The notes beneath the pieces were generated by a model. That model saw only the letters and a program-made list of their open reading frames with translations, did no database searches and was not told the origin of the DNA. A DNA stretch of 64,000 nucleotides, taken from assembly GCA_015178975.1 (NCBI GenBank), contig WHVD01000156.1, positions 1 through 64,000 of the forward strand. Reading direction: 5' to 3'. Source of the DNA: Hysterangium stoloniferum. Its lineage: Eukaryota > Basidiomycota > Agaricomycetes > Hysterangiales > Hysterangiaceae. The translations under genes were made by a program, and so were the position numbers. Below are positions 1 to 10,211 of this stretch, one piece after another; within the stretch, counting starts at the first letter, position 1; each line of letters opens with the position of its first letter.

Positions 1-1449
1 TTGGATGAACATTGGCTATAGGTTTTATCCGACCCTCAAAGTCTCCCTATGGAGCCCCTGTCCTATTCGTTCGGAAAAAGACGGTTCCCTTCGACTTTGC
101 GTTGACTTTCGAGGACTAAACGCGATTACTCGAAAAGAACAAGTACCCCATTACCATAATCTCCGATTTACTCGACGCCCCTCGAAAGGCCCGAATTTAT
201 ACAAAGATAGATCTCAAACACGCCTATCATTTGGTTCGGATCGCCGAAGGTGACGAATGGAAAACAGCTTTTCGCACTCGCTATGGTTCCTTTGAATGGT
301 TAGTGATGCCTTTCGGCCTCACCAACGCTCCGTCGGTCTTTCAACGTTTTATCAACGACGTCTTTTCCGACCTACTTGACGTCTTTGTCATTGTGTACCT
401 AGACGACATCCTCATCTTCTCCGAAGACCCTACACTTCATGATGAACACGTCCGTGAAGTCCTCCGAAGACTCCGAAAACATGGTCTTTTTGCGAATGGT
501 AAAAAATGTTCTTTTGATGTCGACACGGTTGAATACTTAGGCTTCATGATGGAACCCGACGGTCTCCGCATGGACGACTCTAAAAATTCAAGTCATTCAA
601 GATTGGCCGGAACCCCGAAAGGTTAAAGATATTCAGTCCTTTTTAGGCTTCGCCAATTTTTATCGCGTTTCATTCAAAATTACTCAAAAATTACCGTTCC
701 GCTCACTCGTCTTACTCGCAAAGACACCCCGTGGAATTTCTCCGACGAATGCCGATCGGCATTCCAGGAATTGAAAAGTGCATTTACATCCGCCCCTATT
801 TTGTCGCACTGGAAACCCGACGTTCAACTCATCGTGGAAACTGATGCTTCGGACTATGCGCTTGCCGCGATATTGTCCATTCTGGACACCGATGGTGAAG
901 TACACCCAGTAGCTTTTCTGTCTCGCACATTTTCGGCGCCCGAACTCAACTACGACGTTCACGATAAGGAATTACTCGCATCTTTGAAGCTTTCAAGACA
1001 TGGCGACATTATTTGGAGGGCTCGGCCACCCGGTAGATGTTATTACAGACCACAAAAATTTAGTTTACTTTTCAACCACAAAACTTCTCACCCGTCGACA
1101 AGCTCGATGGTCCGAATACCTCTCCGCTTTCAACATGGTAATCCGCTTCCGTCCCGGCCGCCTTGGTGGAAAACCCGACGCTATGACTAGACGATGGGAC
1201 GTCTATCCTAAAGAGGGGAGTAGCGACTACGCCACAGTTAACCCGCATAATTTCAAACCTATGTTTTCATCGGAACAACTGTCCGCATCTATCCGAGCCA
1301 CTTACCTCATTCATCCAGTCTTGCGAAGTGTTATCCTTATGGATACCGAAAAGTTACATCAAGACATACTATCGGCAATTCCATTAGACCCAGTCACCAA
1401 AGCACACCTCGATAACCCGTCCGACCCGATCAACCCCGATGGTCATTAG
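1..1449 (+). pseudogene. Ty3/gypsy pol remnant 1: reverse transcriptase and RNase H
   Basis: This is the decayed 5' half of the pol of a Ty3/gypsy retrotransposon, whose reverse transcriptase and RNase H copy element RNA into DNA. The RT palm is seen in pieces: a [16 protein letters not shown] block near 75-120, [14 protein letters not shown] near 303-345, and the catalytic YLDD box at 396-407. The thumb/connection (EYLGF, then QDWPEP and [13 protein letters not shown]) and RNase H (ETDASDYALAAILS near 837-880, [13 protein letters not shown] near 1035-1075) follow in changing frames. At least three frame changes (near 150, 590 and 990) rule out a working product. The 5' end of the element (LTR, gag, protease) lies outside the window. 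The assignment to Ty3/gypsy follows from domain order (RT, RH, then IN) and is secure. Confidence 0.93.
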
Positions 1450-2822
1450 ACTCACAAGGTTTCATTCGACTTGACAATCGCATTTATGTACCGGATTCCG
1501 ACACCCTTCGGCCGCGAATCCTACAACATAAGCACGACCACCCAATCTCAGGACATTTCGGCCTCAATAAGACCCTCTCACTCATTAGAAGAGAATATAC
1601 ATGGCCCGGCATCCGAGATTTTGTTAAGCACTATTGTAAATCCTGTACTACATGTTTACGCTCTAAATCACAGCGACACAAACCATATGGCCTACTCAAA
1701 CAATTACCGATACCGGAAAAACCCTGGAACTCGATTTCTATGGATTTTATCGAGCACCTGCCAGCATCCGAAGGTCACACAGCAATCCTAGTTGTTGTGG
1801 ATCGGCTCTCAAAGCAAAGTATTTTCATTCCAACATATGACACGATAACATCTGTACAGTTAGCTGAATTATTCGTTACCCATGTATTTTCCAAGCATGG
1901 CGTTCCGTCGCATGTCACATCCGATCGCGGCTCCGAGTTTGTCTCTCACTTCTTTAGGTCACTGGGAAAAGCACTAGACATGAAGTTACACTTCACTTCG
2001 GGCTATCACCCGGAAGGCGATGGACAAACCGAACGCATGAATCAAACCTTGGAGCAATACATCCGTGTCTATTGCAACTATCAACAAGACAATTGGAAAT
2101 CACTACTACCGCTGGCCGAATTCGCATACAACAACGCACCAAATGCCACTACTGGCATTTCGCCTTTCTTCGCAAATAAAGGCTACAACCCCAACATCGC
2201 AATCCACCCGGAACGCGATCTCGCATCCGCCCGTGCTCAAGACTTTGTTACAAACCTTGACGAGCTACATCAAGAACTTCGTAAAACTATCGCAATGGCT
2301 CAAGAACGATACCAACAGTCTGCGGATAAAAACCGACTTCCACCTCCTGATTTCAAGATCGGAGACCGAGTATTCGTTAAAGCCGAGTTTTTCCGAACCA
2401 CTAGACCTTCTAAGAAGCTCTCTGAAAAATATTTAGGTCCTTTTGAAGTTATAGCACAAGCCGGCACGCTTTCATGGACGCTTCGGCTCCCCGACAACAT
2501 GCGTGCAGTACACCCGGTATTTCATGTATCCATGTTAGAACCTTGTGTTGCTAACAGTATACCCGATCGCATACAACCACCACCCCCACCCGTGATCATC
2601 GACGGGGAACCCGAATTTGAAATATCGGAAATCCTAGACTCCAAGATCGACAATCGCAGGCGATTGTGCAAGTTACTTTATTTGGTCAAATGGACTGGCT
2701 ATGAAGGTACAGATGAAGAAACTTCCTGGATTCTAGCCACCGAACTTGGCAATGCATCGGAAATTGTTTTAGCTTTCCATCAAACGTATCCGAATAAGCC
2801 CGGTCCTTTAGACTCTCTTTAG
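1450..2822 (+). pseudogene. Ty3/gypsy integrase with C-terminal chromodomain (element 1)
   Basis: This continues element 1 and encodes the integrase that inserts the cDNA. The HHCC zinc domain lies at about 1520-1680 in another frame (HDHP...GHFG, then CKSCTTC). From 1740 an uninterrupted 360-residue frame carries the core: MDFIEHL with the first Asp, TSDRGSEF with the second Asp, and PEGDGQTERMNQTLE with the Glu of the DDE triad. A GPFEVIAQ/LRLPDNM module and the typical HPVFHVSMLEP segment follow. The last 70 residues (EFEISEILDSK, YLVKWTGYEGTDEETSW) are a chromodomain, which in chromoviruses directs integration to heterochromatin. This part is intact, whereas the upstream pol is frameshifted. 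The stop is at 2820-2822. Confidence 0.93.
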
Positions 2823-2946
2823 TCCTCGCACGGTAACCGACGGCCTCCGGTTCTTCAAACATCAAGTCTCACTAGTCGATGCTTTCAATTTTCAATTTTC
2901 AATTCACGTTTCAAAAAAAAAGGGGATAAAATCAATTATTATTTTG

Positions 2947-3952
2947 CTAACTACCCAAAGTACCCTCCACTACTTCCCCTTCCTCCTCGGCCTCCGAAGC
3001 TCTTGCTTCACCGACGGCAACCGATATTCCCTTCCCTCCTGTTTCCTCCAAGGCCCTAACCGGCTCAACTTCGTCCGAACTAGGCAGCTCGAGATACTGC
3101 TCGAGCTGCCCCCCGACCCACTGTAACATGGCTGTCTGTTCTCCAATAGCCACTCCCAGCAGTCGCATTTGCTCTTGTAGGAGCCCCTGCTGTCGCAGAG
3201 ACTCGTTTCGCCACCGAGTGGTCTCCGAGAAGTACAACCGCATAAGGCGGTTCTGTTCCTCCATCGCGTCTGTCTGGCGCTCTCCGTAGATCACACCCAC
3301 GTCGGCCCCCGGGTAGGTACAACCAAGTTTTTGACTCGCACACTCTTGACATGTGCGGCCCCGACCGTTCGCCCGAGGATGGCAAGCCCGGTTCCGAGCA
3401 GTGCAGCGGTTACACCTAGGATCGTTTTCAGGCCCCGCCTTTGGGACTCCTTTTTGTCTCTATCACTAAAAGTCAGTAACAGCAAAAAAAATATATATAT
3501 GCATAAATACCTTCGGGCTCGAAGGCCCCGCAGCCTCATCCTCATCTTCCTCGTCCTCTTCATCGGAGACCGACGGTGATACTGCCTTTCGCTGAGAAGA
3601 AAACATTAGTAGAGATTCGCAGTGCGGTATTTCTCCTAACTTACCTTCCCTTCTCGTTTCTTTCTCGCCTCCTCCTCTCGGCCCGACCGGCCTCCTGCTG
3701 TTTTTTCCTCGCAAGATCAGCCTCCCGACGCTTGCGCGTAGCTTCCACCTCCGCCCGTCTCTTCTCCTCGGCCTCGGCCACCTCAATCGCTTTCAGCTCC
3801 TCCATCTCCTTTCGTTCCTCCTCCTCGCGTGCCTTTTTCCTTGCCTCGAGTTGGCGACGACGCTCTAGTGCATTCAGCGTCCCACTCGGACCCAACGCGG
3901 GAGTTACCGTCAGCCTCACAGGGATGGTCTTCGCCCCAGTGTTCATTGACAT
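2947..3952 (-). CDS. Convergent Zn2Cys6/coiled-coil gene of Ty3 element 1
   Basis: This is a multi-exon gene facing pol and lying between the pol stop and the 3' LTR. The proposed start is the ATG at 3952 (MSMNTGAKTIP). Exon 1 (to about 3648) encodes a short Pro/Gly-rich head and a roughly 80-residue Arg/Glu/Lys-rich coiled coil. A GTAAGT donor and a TTCTCAG acceptor near 3590 lead to an acidic exon (SDEEDEEDEDEAAGPSSPK). A second intron (about 3530-3475) precedes a cysteine cluster at about 3340-3420 with spacing CX2CX6CX10CX2CX6C, which is the fungal binuclear zinc (Gal4-type) spacing. The C-terminal exon is helical and acidic (MEEQNRLMRLYF...) and stops at 2947. Exon phases did not join cleanly between exons 1 and 2 by my reading, so this copy may carry an indel. 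The function is unknown. Three relatives occur in this window (8050-8887, 23994-25691, 54850-55815). Confidence 0.6.
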
Positions 3953-4111
3953 TGTGTTTTGGAGGAAAGATTGAAGAGTAAAGCGCCTTGTAACCTCCCA
4001 TTTCTTATATGCGAAAATTTTACCGGTCACATGACGTTCTGACACACAACCCGTAGCCGACGTTGTTTTACGTACACGATCTAGATTTTCGGCCTCCTTG
4101 GGATTTCGGCC

Positions 4112-4125
4112 AAATGAGGGGATAC
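4112..4125 (+). other. Polypurine tract of Ty3 element 1
   Basis: The purine-rich run AAATGAGGGGATAC abuts the 3' LTR and is the expected plus-strand primer site. Similar runs precede the LTRs of element 2 (8952-8965) and, on the minus strand, element 3 (54625-54640). Confidence 0.6.
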
Positions 4126-4847
4126 TGTTACGACTGTGTCGTAACCCTTCGCAAACCGACGGCCCCCGACGGAATACCCTCGTTATACGTCTCCGACAAT
4201 ACAACACCTCGGAAGCCGTCGGACCCCCGACGCTGACGTATGCTCTCCGGTCAATCAAACCCGACTACGCCTTTCTGTCTGGTTATGTTTGATATGTCCC
4301 TTTCATCATGTTGATCCGTCTCATCTTATGTTCCACATATGTCTAACTATATTTGTAGTCCTCGAACTATTTCCTTTTATCGTAATTTCCATTCTCGGTT
4401 ATCATCGGCCTCCGAACTAATCATAAACTTCCTGTTCCTAGTCAAGCTTATTGTTAATGCCGTTTTCCGCCCTCCTCCCCATTAGTACTTTCTAGACGCC
4501 TGTTACTTGTATATGAACTCGCTGTAATTGTAGTTACTAGGCAATCAGAATATCGACTCAGAATACCCTCATACGTCTGTAGCAGTCTCATACTAGGAGA
4601 ATCTCTCTTCCGCCTTCGCGTGCGCTCGCCCACTCTCGGCCCCGACCCCTTGGCCCGACACCTGACTTTTCCTTCGGTTCCGATCGGTGTCTTGCCGAAA
4701 AGTTCTTCTTAGGATTTAGTCTTCGCCTGTCCGAAATTTAAGGACAACCTACGGATATTTGCGAGGGCGCAGCATATAAGCTGAAGCCAAGTCCTTCCGA
4801 TCGGTCCCCGTCGGCCACCGACATTAGTCAGTTTCTAGTTCTTAACA
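4126..4847 (+). repeat. 3' LTR of Ty3 element 1
   Basis: The LTR starts TGTTACGACTG directly after the polypurine tract and ends TTCTTAACA, so the termini are the inverted TGTTA...TAACA. It is about 722 bp. The sequence immediately after it (from 4848) leads into the middle of a different Ty3 pol, so element 1 may have inserted into element 2. The 5' LTR and the other target-site copy are outside the window, so the 3' boundary rests only on the terminal motif. Confidence 0.65.
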
Positions 4848-7800
4848 CAATCCGAATATCAATATAGTCAATCAAAAGACTCTCAAACCTTTGTGGTCTT
4901 TATTCGCGATGAATCTTTCAAAACTTGTAAAGCCTCTGGTGCAAAAACTACGACTTCGACATCATTTGACATACCGAACGTTCCAACCGAATATTCTGAC
5001 TTCTCGGATGTTTTCAACAAAAAAGAAGCTGAAGCTTTACCTGAACATCAAAGTTATGATCACGCTATCCCATTAGAAGAAGGAACTATTCCACCTATGG
5101 GTCCAATCTATTCGTTATCCGGGACAGAACTTCAAGTGCTACGAGAATATCTTCAAGAGAACCTTTCAAAAAAGTTTATTCAATCGTCACAATCTCCCGC
5201 CAGCACACCGATTTTATTCGTTAAGAAGAAAGACGGAAGCCTACGACTTTGCGTCGACTATTGAGGACTTAATAAAATCACATGGAAAAGCTGATATCCG
5301 CTTCCTTTAATTCCTGATCTTTTGGATCGACTTCGAACGGCGAAATATTTTACAAAAATTGATCTCCGAGGCGCCTATAATTTAGTTAGGAGATGAATGG
5401 AAAACAGCCTTTTGGACTCGATATGGATCTTTCGAATATTTGGTTATGCCTTTTGGACTGTGCAATGCTCCAGCAACCTTTCAACAATTAATGAATGAAA
5501 TATTTTCAGATTTACTTGATATTTGGGTAATTATCTATCTCGACGACATACTAATATTTTCCGACAATCTCGAAGAACATTTACGACAAGTTTGAGAAGT
5601 TCTTCGACAGCTTCGACAAAATCGATTATTTGCAAAACCCGAAAAATGCGAATTTCACAAAACCAGTGTCGAATTTCTAGGATATGTTATTTCTCCTCAA
5701 GGCGTATATATGGATGAAGAAAAAATCAAAGTTATTCAAGACTGGCCCGAACCGCAAAAAGTCCACGACATTCAATCATTTTTAGGATTCGCAAATTTCT
5801 ACCGAAGATTTATTCCAAGTTATTCTGAAATCGTTTTACCGTTGACTCGACTTACTCGAAAAAAGGTTCAATGGCATTTCGACGAAAAATGTCGACATGC
5901 ATTTAACTATTTGAAAAAAGACTTTACTACAGCTCCGATTTTAATTCATTGGAATCCAGACTATAAACCCATACTCGAAACTGACGCTTCTGATCATGCC
6001 ATAGCTTCAATATTTTCTATGCAAACTCCCGATAACGAGATTCATCCAGTCACTTATCATTCAAGAACTCTTTCGACCTCTGAAATTAACTACGACACTT
6101 ACGATAAAGAATTATTAGCAATATTCGAATCTTTCAAAATTTGGCGACATTATTTCGAAGGAACAAAAGAACCAATTGAAGTTTTAACGGATCACAAGAA
6201 TCTCGAATATTTTGCGACAACTCGAATTTTGTCCTGACGACAAGCTTGATGGGCAGAATATTTATCGACCTTTAATTTGATTATTCGATTTTGACCGGAA
6301 AACTAAATTTGAAAACAGATATTCTTTCCAGAAGAAATGACGTTTATCCGAATGAATCCGACTACTCGAAAAAGAATCCGACTAATCTTCGACCGGTATT
6401 TACAAATGAGCAAATTCAAGCCTCCTTACGTGCAACATATTATCTTCCAATAGTGAGAAAAGCTACTCTCATTATAGATACAGATCAACTATTGCAAGAT
6501 ATATTCAAAGCTCAAAAAGAAGATCAATTTACTCTTGACAAGATTCGACAGATTTCCGACAGTACCGAAGAAGATTGGCAAAAGAACGAACAAGACTTTT
6601 TATGTTTCCGAAACAGAATTTACGTTCCCGATTATCAAACTCTCCGACTTCGAGTTCTTCAATCACGACATGATCACATTACTGCAGGCCATTTCGGTCA
6701 AACGAAAATGTATCGAACAATATATCGAGATTTCTTTTGGCCACGACTCCGACAAGATATTCAAAATTTTATTCGATCATGCGTAACGTGTACAAAATCG
6801 AAAACTCCACGACATCGACCTGTTGGATTACTTAAACAACTTCCGATTCCTCTTTGACCATGGCATTCGATCTCGATGGACTTTATCGAACAATTACCGA
6901 CCTCGAATGGTTATGACTCAATACTCGTAATTGTCGATCGACTTTCGAAACAAGCAATATTCATTCCAACTTATACTACGATCAACGCTCCCGAACTTGC
7001 TCGACTTTTCGTATTACATGTCTTTTCAAAACATGGAGTCCCCAGTCATGTAACTTCCGATCGAGGATCCGAATTCGTATCGCATTTCTTTCAATTTCTC
7101 GGAACAGCACTCGACATGAAATTACATTTCACTTCGGGATATCATCCTGAAGGCAATGGACAAACCGAACGAGTCAATCAAACCCTCGAACAATATTTAC
7201 GAATATATTCAAATTATCAACAAGACAATTGGGCCGAATTACTTCCTTTAGCCGAATTCGCTTACAACAATGCATCTTCCGAAACAACTGGTGAAACGCC
7301 ATTTTTTGCTAATAAAGGTTATCATCCATTGTTAGAAATTCACCCTGAAAAAGATCTAGCTTCCACTCTAGCTCGCGATTATACAACAGATCTCAAAGCT
7401 CTACATAAACATCTCAAATCAAATATCCAGAAAGCGCAAATATGTTATCAAAAATATTTCGACATACATCGAAAAGAGTCTTTCGACTTTCCGATCCATT
7501 CTCAAGTCTTTGTACGATCTGACTTCATTCGAACGACTTGACCATTGAAAAAATTTTCGGAAAAATTATTAGGCCTATTCGAAATCATTGCTCAACCAGG
7601 ATCTCATTCATATACATTAAAACTCCCCAATCATCTCAAAGGAATTCATCCCGTCTTTCGCGTCTCAATGTTAGAACCATTTTATCCCAATACTTTCCCA
7701 AATCGAAAACAACCTCCTCCTCCACCAATTTATGTTGAAGAAGAACCTGAATATGAAATTCGAGAAATTTTGGATTCAAAATTCGATAAAGATATAAAGA

Positions 7801-7942
7801 TTCATTACGATATTTAGTTGCTTGGTTAGGTTATGAAGGTACAGACAAAGAAACTTCGTGGTTAGGATCTCAAGATCTCGAACATGCTTTCAACCTTATT
7901 GAAGAATTTCATCAAAAATATCCGAACCTTCCACGACATTAA
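4848..7942 (+). pseudogene. Ty3/gypsy pol remnant 2 (RT-RNaseH-integrase-chromodomain)
   Basis: This is an AT-richer Ty3/gypsy pol, 5'-truncated just before RT. From 4893 the frame runs through [34 protein letters not shown] and YLDD (5536-5547). RNase H (ETDASDHAIASIFS, DHKNLEYFA), the HHCC domain (near 6660-6800), integrase (MDFIEQLP from 6876; TSDRGSEF; PEGNGQTERVNQ) and a chromodomain ending LGYEGTDKETSW, with stop at 7940-7942, follow. There are three indels (near 5388, 6298 and 7800). Eight internal TGA codons (5262, 5292, 5593, 6235, 6247, 6292, 6855, 7539) fall where relatives have arginine. Arg codons in this element are almost all CGA, so CGA-to-TGA transitions explain the damage. 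It is non-functional as it stands. Confidence 0.93.
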
Positions 7943-8049
7943 AATTTTCATTCAACTATCTTTCGACACTTATTTCGACATCTATTCAACAAAATCGAAA
8001 AACATATCAAAAACGCAAAAAACATCAATTATTCAAAATTTTAAAGTAT

Positions 8050-8887
8050 CTACAAATCTTCCATTTTTTCCTCTCTCACTTCTGCCATCTTATCAAACCA
8101 TTCCCCCCTAAATCTTCCACTATTAACACTAATGTCAGTCTCCTCACTAAAATCGCCACTTTCGACCAATTTCTTCAACAAAACCGAAAAATCTTCTCTG
8201 AACGCCTTAATCTCATCAATCAAATCTTCCATGGTATCTTCCAATTTCGACATTCTTTCACCGATCGATTTTATTTCTTTTTCCAAGTCCCTGTCCGACC
8301 GATGTTCCGACCTTCTCGACTGTCTAGAAAAATTCGACATTCTTGACATGACGTTGCGACGACTATTTTTCCTTTGCCTGAGCTTTCGAATCTCTGGACT
8401 ACCACCTTCACTTTCGTTTTCCGATTCTTCAATCACGTTTTGACTCTTTTTTTGGTTTCGACGTGGTTTTCCGGCTGGCCTATTTACAGTCCAGTAACAG
8501 GCCCAATGCAATTGATTGCACCGATCACAATTCGATGACGCGTTAGTTTTCTTGCACACAAAATTTGTGTTAAAACACATAGTGCAACTGGGAAAAAATA
8601 AATCAGTAAAAATTTGACCAAAATTCGACAAAACCGAAAAATTACAAATTTTCCGATTTTGCCTCAAATTCCCATTGCATTCCAATTCCCTTACAAGTCA
8701 CCTTATCGAATGGTTCTTCACAATCCACTATGCGCTTTTTGGGAATTTCTTCTAAAAAATAACTAATTAACTAATTTAGAGAAATCCCAGGAAACCACTT
8801 ACCAACCGCACCAGCACCTATCTCTTTATCCTCGAAACCCAAAAACTCAGATTCTGATTCGAATTGATCAACTTCTATGTCAGACAT
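8050..8887 (-). CDS. Convergent Zn2Cys6/coiled-coil gene of Ty3 element 2 (apparently intact)
   Basis: This gene faces pol 2 and lies between it and the 3' LTR. It has three exons in my reading: 8887-8803 (acidic start MSDIEVDQFESESEF), 8751-8646, and 8587-8050. The introns are 8802-8752 (GTAAGT...TTTTTAG) and 8645-8588 (GTAATT...TTCCCAG). The phases join exactly to give 242 residues without a stop. The exon 2/3 junction creates a cysteine cluster CX2CX6CX8CX2CX6C (CTMC...CKK...CDRC...C), which is the Zn2Cys6 spacing. A basic Arg/Lys-rich stretch, a coiled coil (LEKEIKSIGERMSKLEDTMEDL) and an acidic tail follow. By analogy with Zn2Cys6 proteins it could bind DNA in the nucleus, but that is inference. 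The neighbouring pol is heavily mutated, so the clean frame here is notable. Confidence 0.7.
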
Positions 8888-8965
8888 TGATGGAGAAATA
8901 TGAAAATAGACGATGAAAACTTTTCAAACTCCGACCTCGTGGGCTCGGTCACAAAGGGAGGATAC

Positions 8966-9394
8966 TGTCACAACCGTCACATGTCACATATTGTCACAAA
9001 CATTCAAAGGTAACCTTCAACAACTCTTCGACCTATCGAATTCAACTCGACAAATCGAACATTATTCGACACCATCGAATCTCTTTTGACATGTCTCATT
9101 TCAATGTCATATATGATTTCATAATTAGTTCATAACATAGTCATAACGATACAACAAAAAGCATAAAAGGGCTACGAAAGGAGCGAGGGAAGTCAGTCGA
9201 AATATCTGTATATTAGTGATATTAATAATCTATCTTGTCGTAACATCTTCGACAAATACTTCCGTGAGTTCTCGCAACTGGTAATAGCCTCTTACTTCAT
9301 CGACAGGGCGAATATATACTTCGTCAAACGAGGCTTTTGAGTTCAATTAGTAGAATATTATTCAACTTTATTGAAGAATAATTGATTTGTGACA
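8966..9394 (+). repeat. 3' LTR of Ty3 element 2
   Basis: After the purine run AAAGGGAGGATAC the LTR begins TGTCACAACCG and ends TTTGTGACA, giving inverted TGTCACA/TGTGACA ends over about 429 bp. It contains a CATAAAAGGG TATA-like stretch near 9160. The 5' LTR is not visible, so no target-site duplication can be checked. Confidence 0.7.
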
Positions 9395-10211
9395 GGGATA
9401 GACCCTGCGTCTAAATGAATAAACTTTAATATGAGAAACCAAGAAAGTGAATGGTAATATCAATTGCAACCTACATAAAAAAGAACAGTCACAGATGCTG
9501 AAAGCATTCTGTGAGATGGGAGAGGAAGGAACAAAGACAAGGGAAAAATAGAGAGAGATGGTCATGTCAATGTGACATTGATTTAGCAAGAGACCTATGA
9601 TGGTAGAAGACACTATGTCACACCACAATTTGCGAGTCGATGCCGAGTTGATGTCTTATGTAATGTGTCACAACTTACCATTGATTCGTTAAGCTGCCGG
9701 GCATCTGTGCAGACCCCGATCAGGCTGTGCGATCCTGGGCAGGTCCGTGCAGAGCCCGGCCGGCCTGATATCTTGGTTGCACCAGGCACAACCAGTCTGC
9801 TGGGCGCCTGTTCAGACCCTGGGCAGCCGGGATCAGGCAAACCGGCACCTAGTCGGGCCGACAGGCCTGATTAGGATTTTCGGATTTTTCCGACATCGAT
9901 GAGAAAGGAAAGGGGCTGAGAGTTACCGAAGTTCTTTTTGATCATGACTATCTTGTCGCTGCCAAAACACAGGTTTAGTGCCTACAGTTATATATCATCA
10001 GAACATGTAGAATTCCAACAACATAAGCGCGCGGGAATAAAGTTCGTAACGCCTTCCGATTATTCCAACGCTTTCAACTGAGATTATTTGGCTACTAAAG
10101 AACTCGATGGGCATAGCATCTGTGATTGATGATCATACGTTCAAGTGGATAGCCCTGTAAAGAGAATAAGCTAATAAGGCAAGGCTCTTTGGTAGTTCTC
10201 TTATCGACGCC
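9395..10211. other. Intergenic, with a GC-rich island at about 9690-9880
   Basis: No gene is supported here. A GC-rich patch (repeated CCGG/GGCCGG-like words around 9700-9870) stands out from AT-richer surroundings. From about 9900 the sequence is the upstream part of the 3.2-kb unit that is repeated at 13140, so the promoter of the first membrane-protein gene lies in about 9906-10211. Confidence 0.4.

Noticed and set aside
684..962. Antisense frame over Ty3 RNase H, and similar frames over other pol and P450 exons (2300-2500, 33276-33458, 42862-43173, 49999-50310)
   Set aside because: They lie fully opposite recognised coding domains and have no motif of their own.
9690..9880. GC-rich island that might be a CpG promoter or satellite
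   Set aside because: No gene starts from it in a convincing way and no second copy is seen; left as unassigned.
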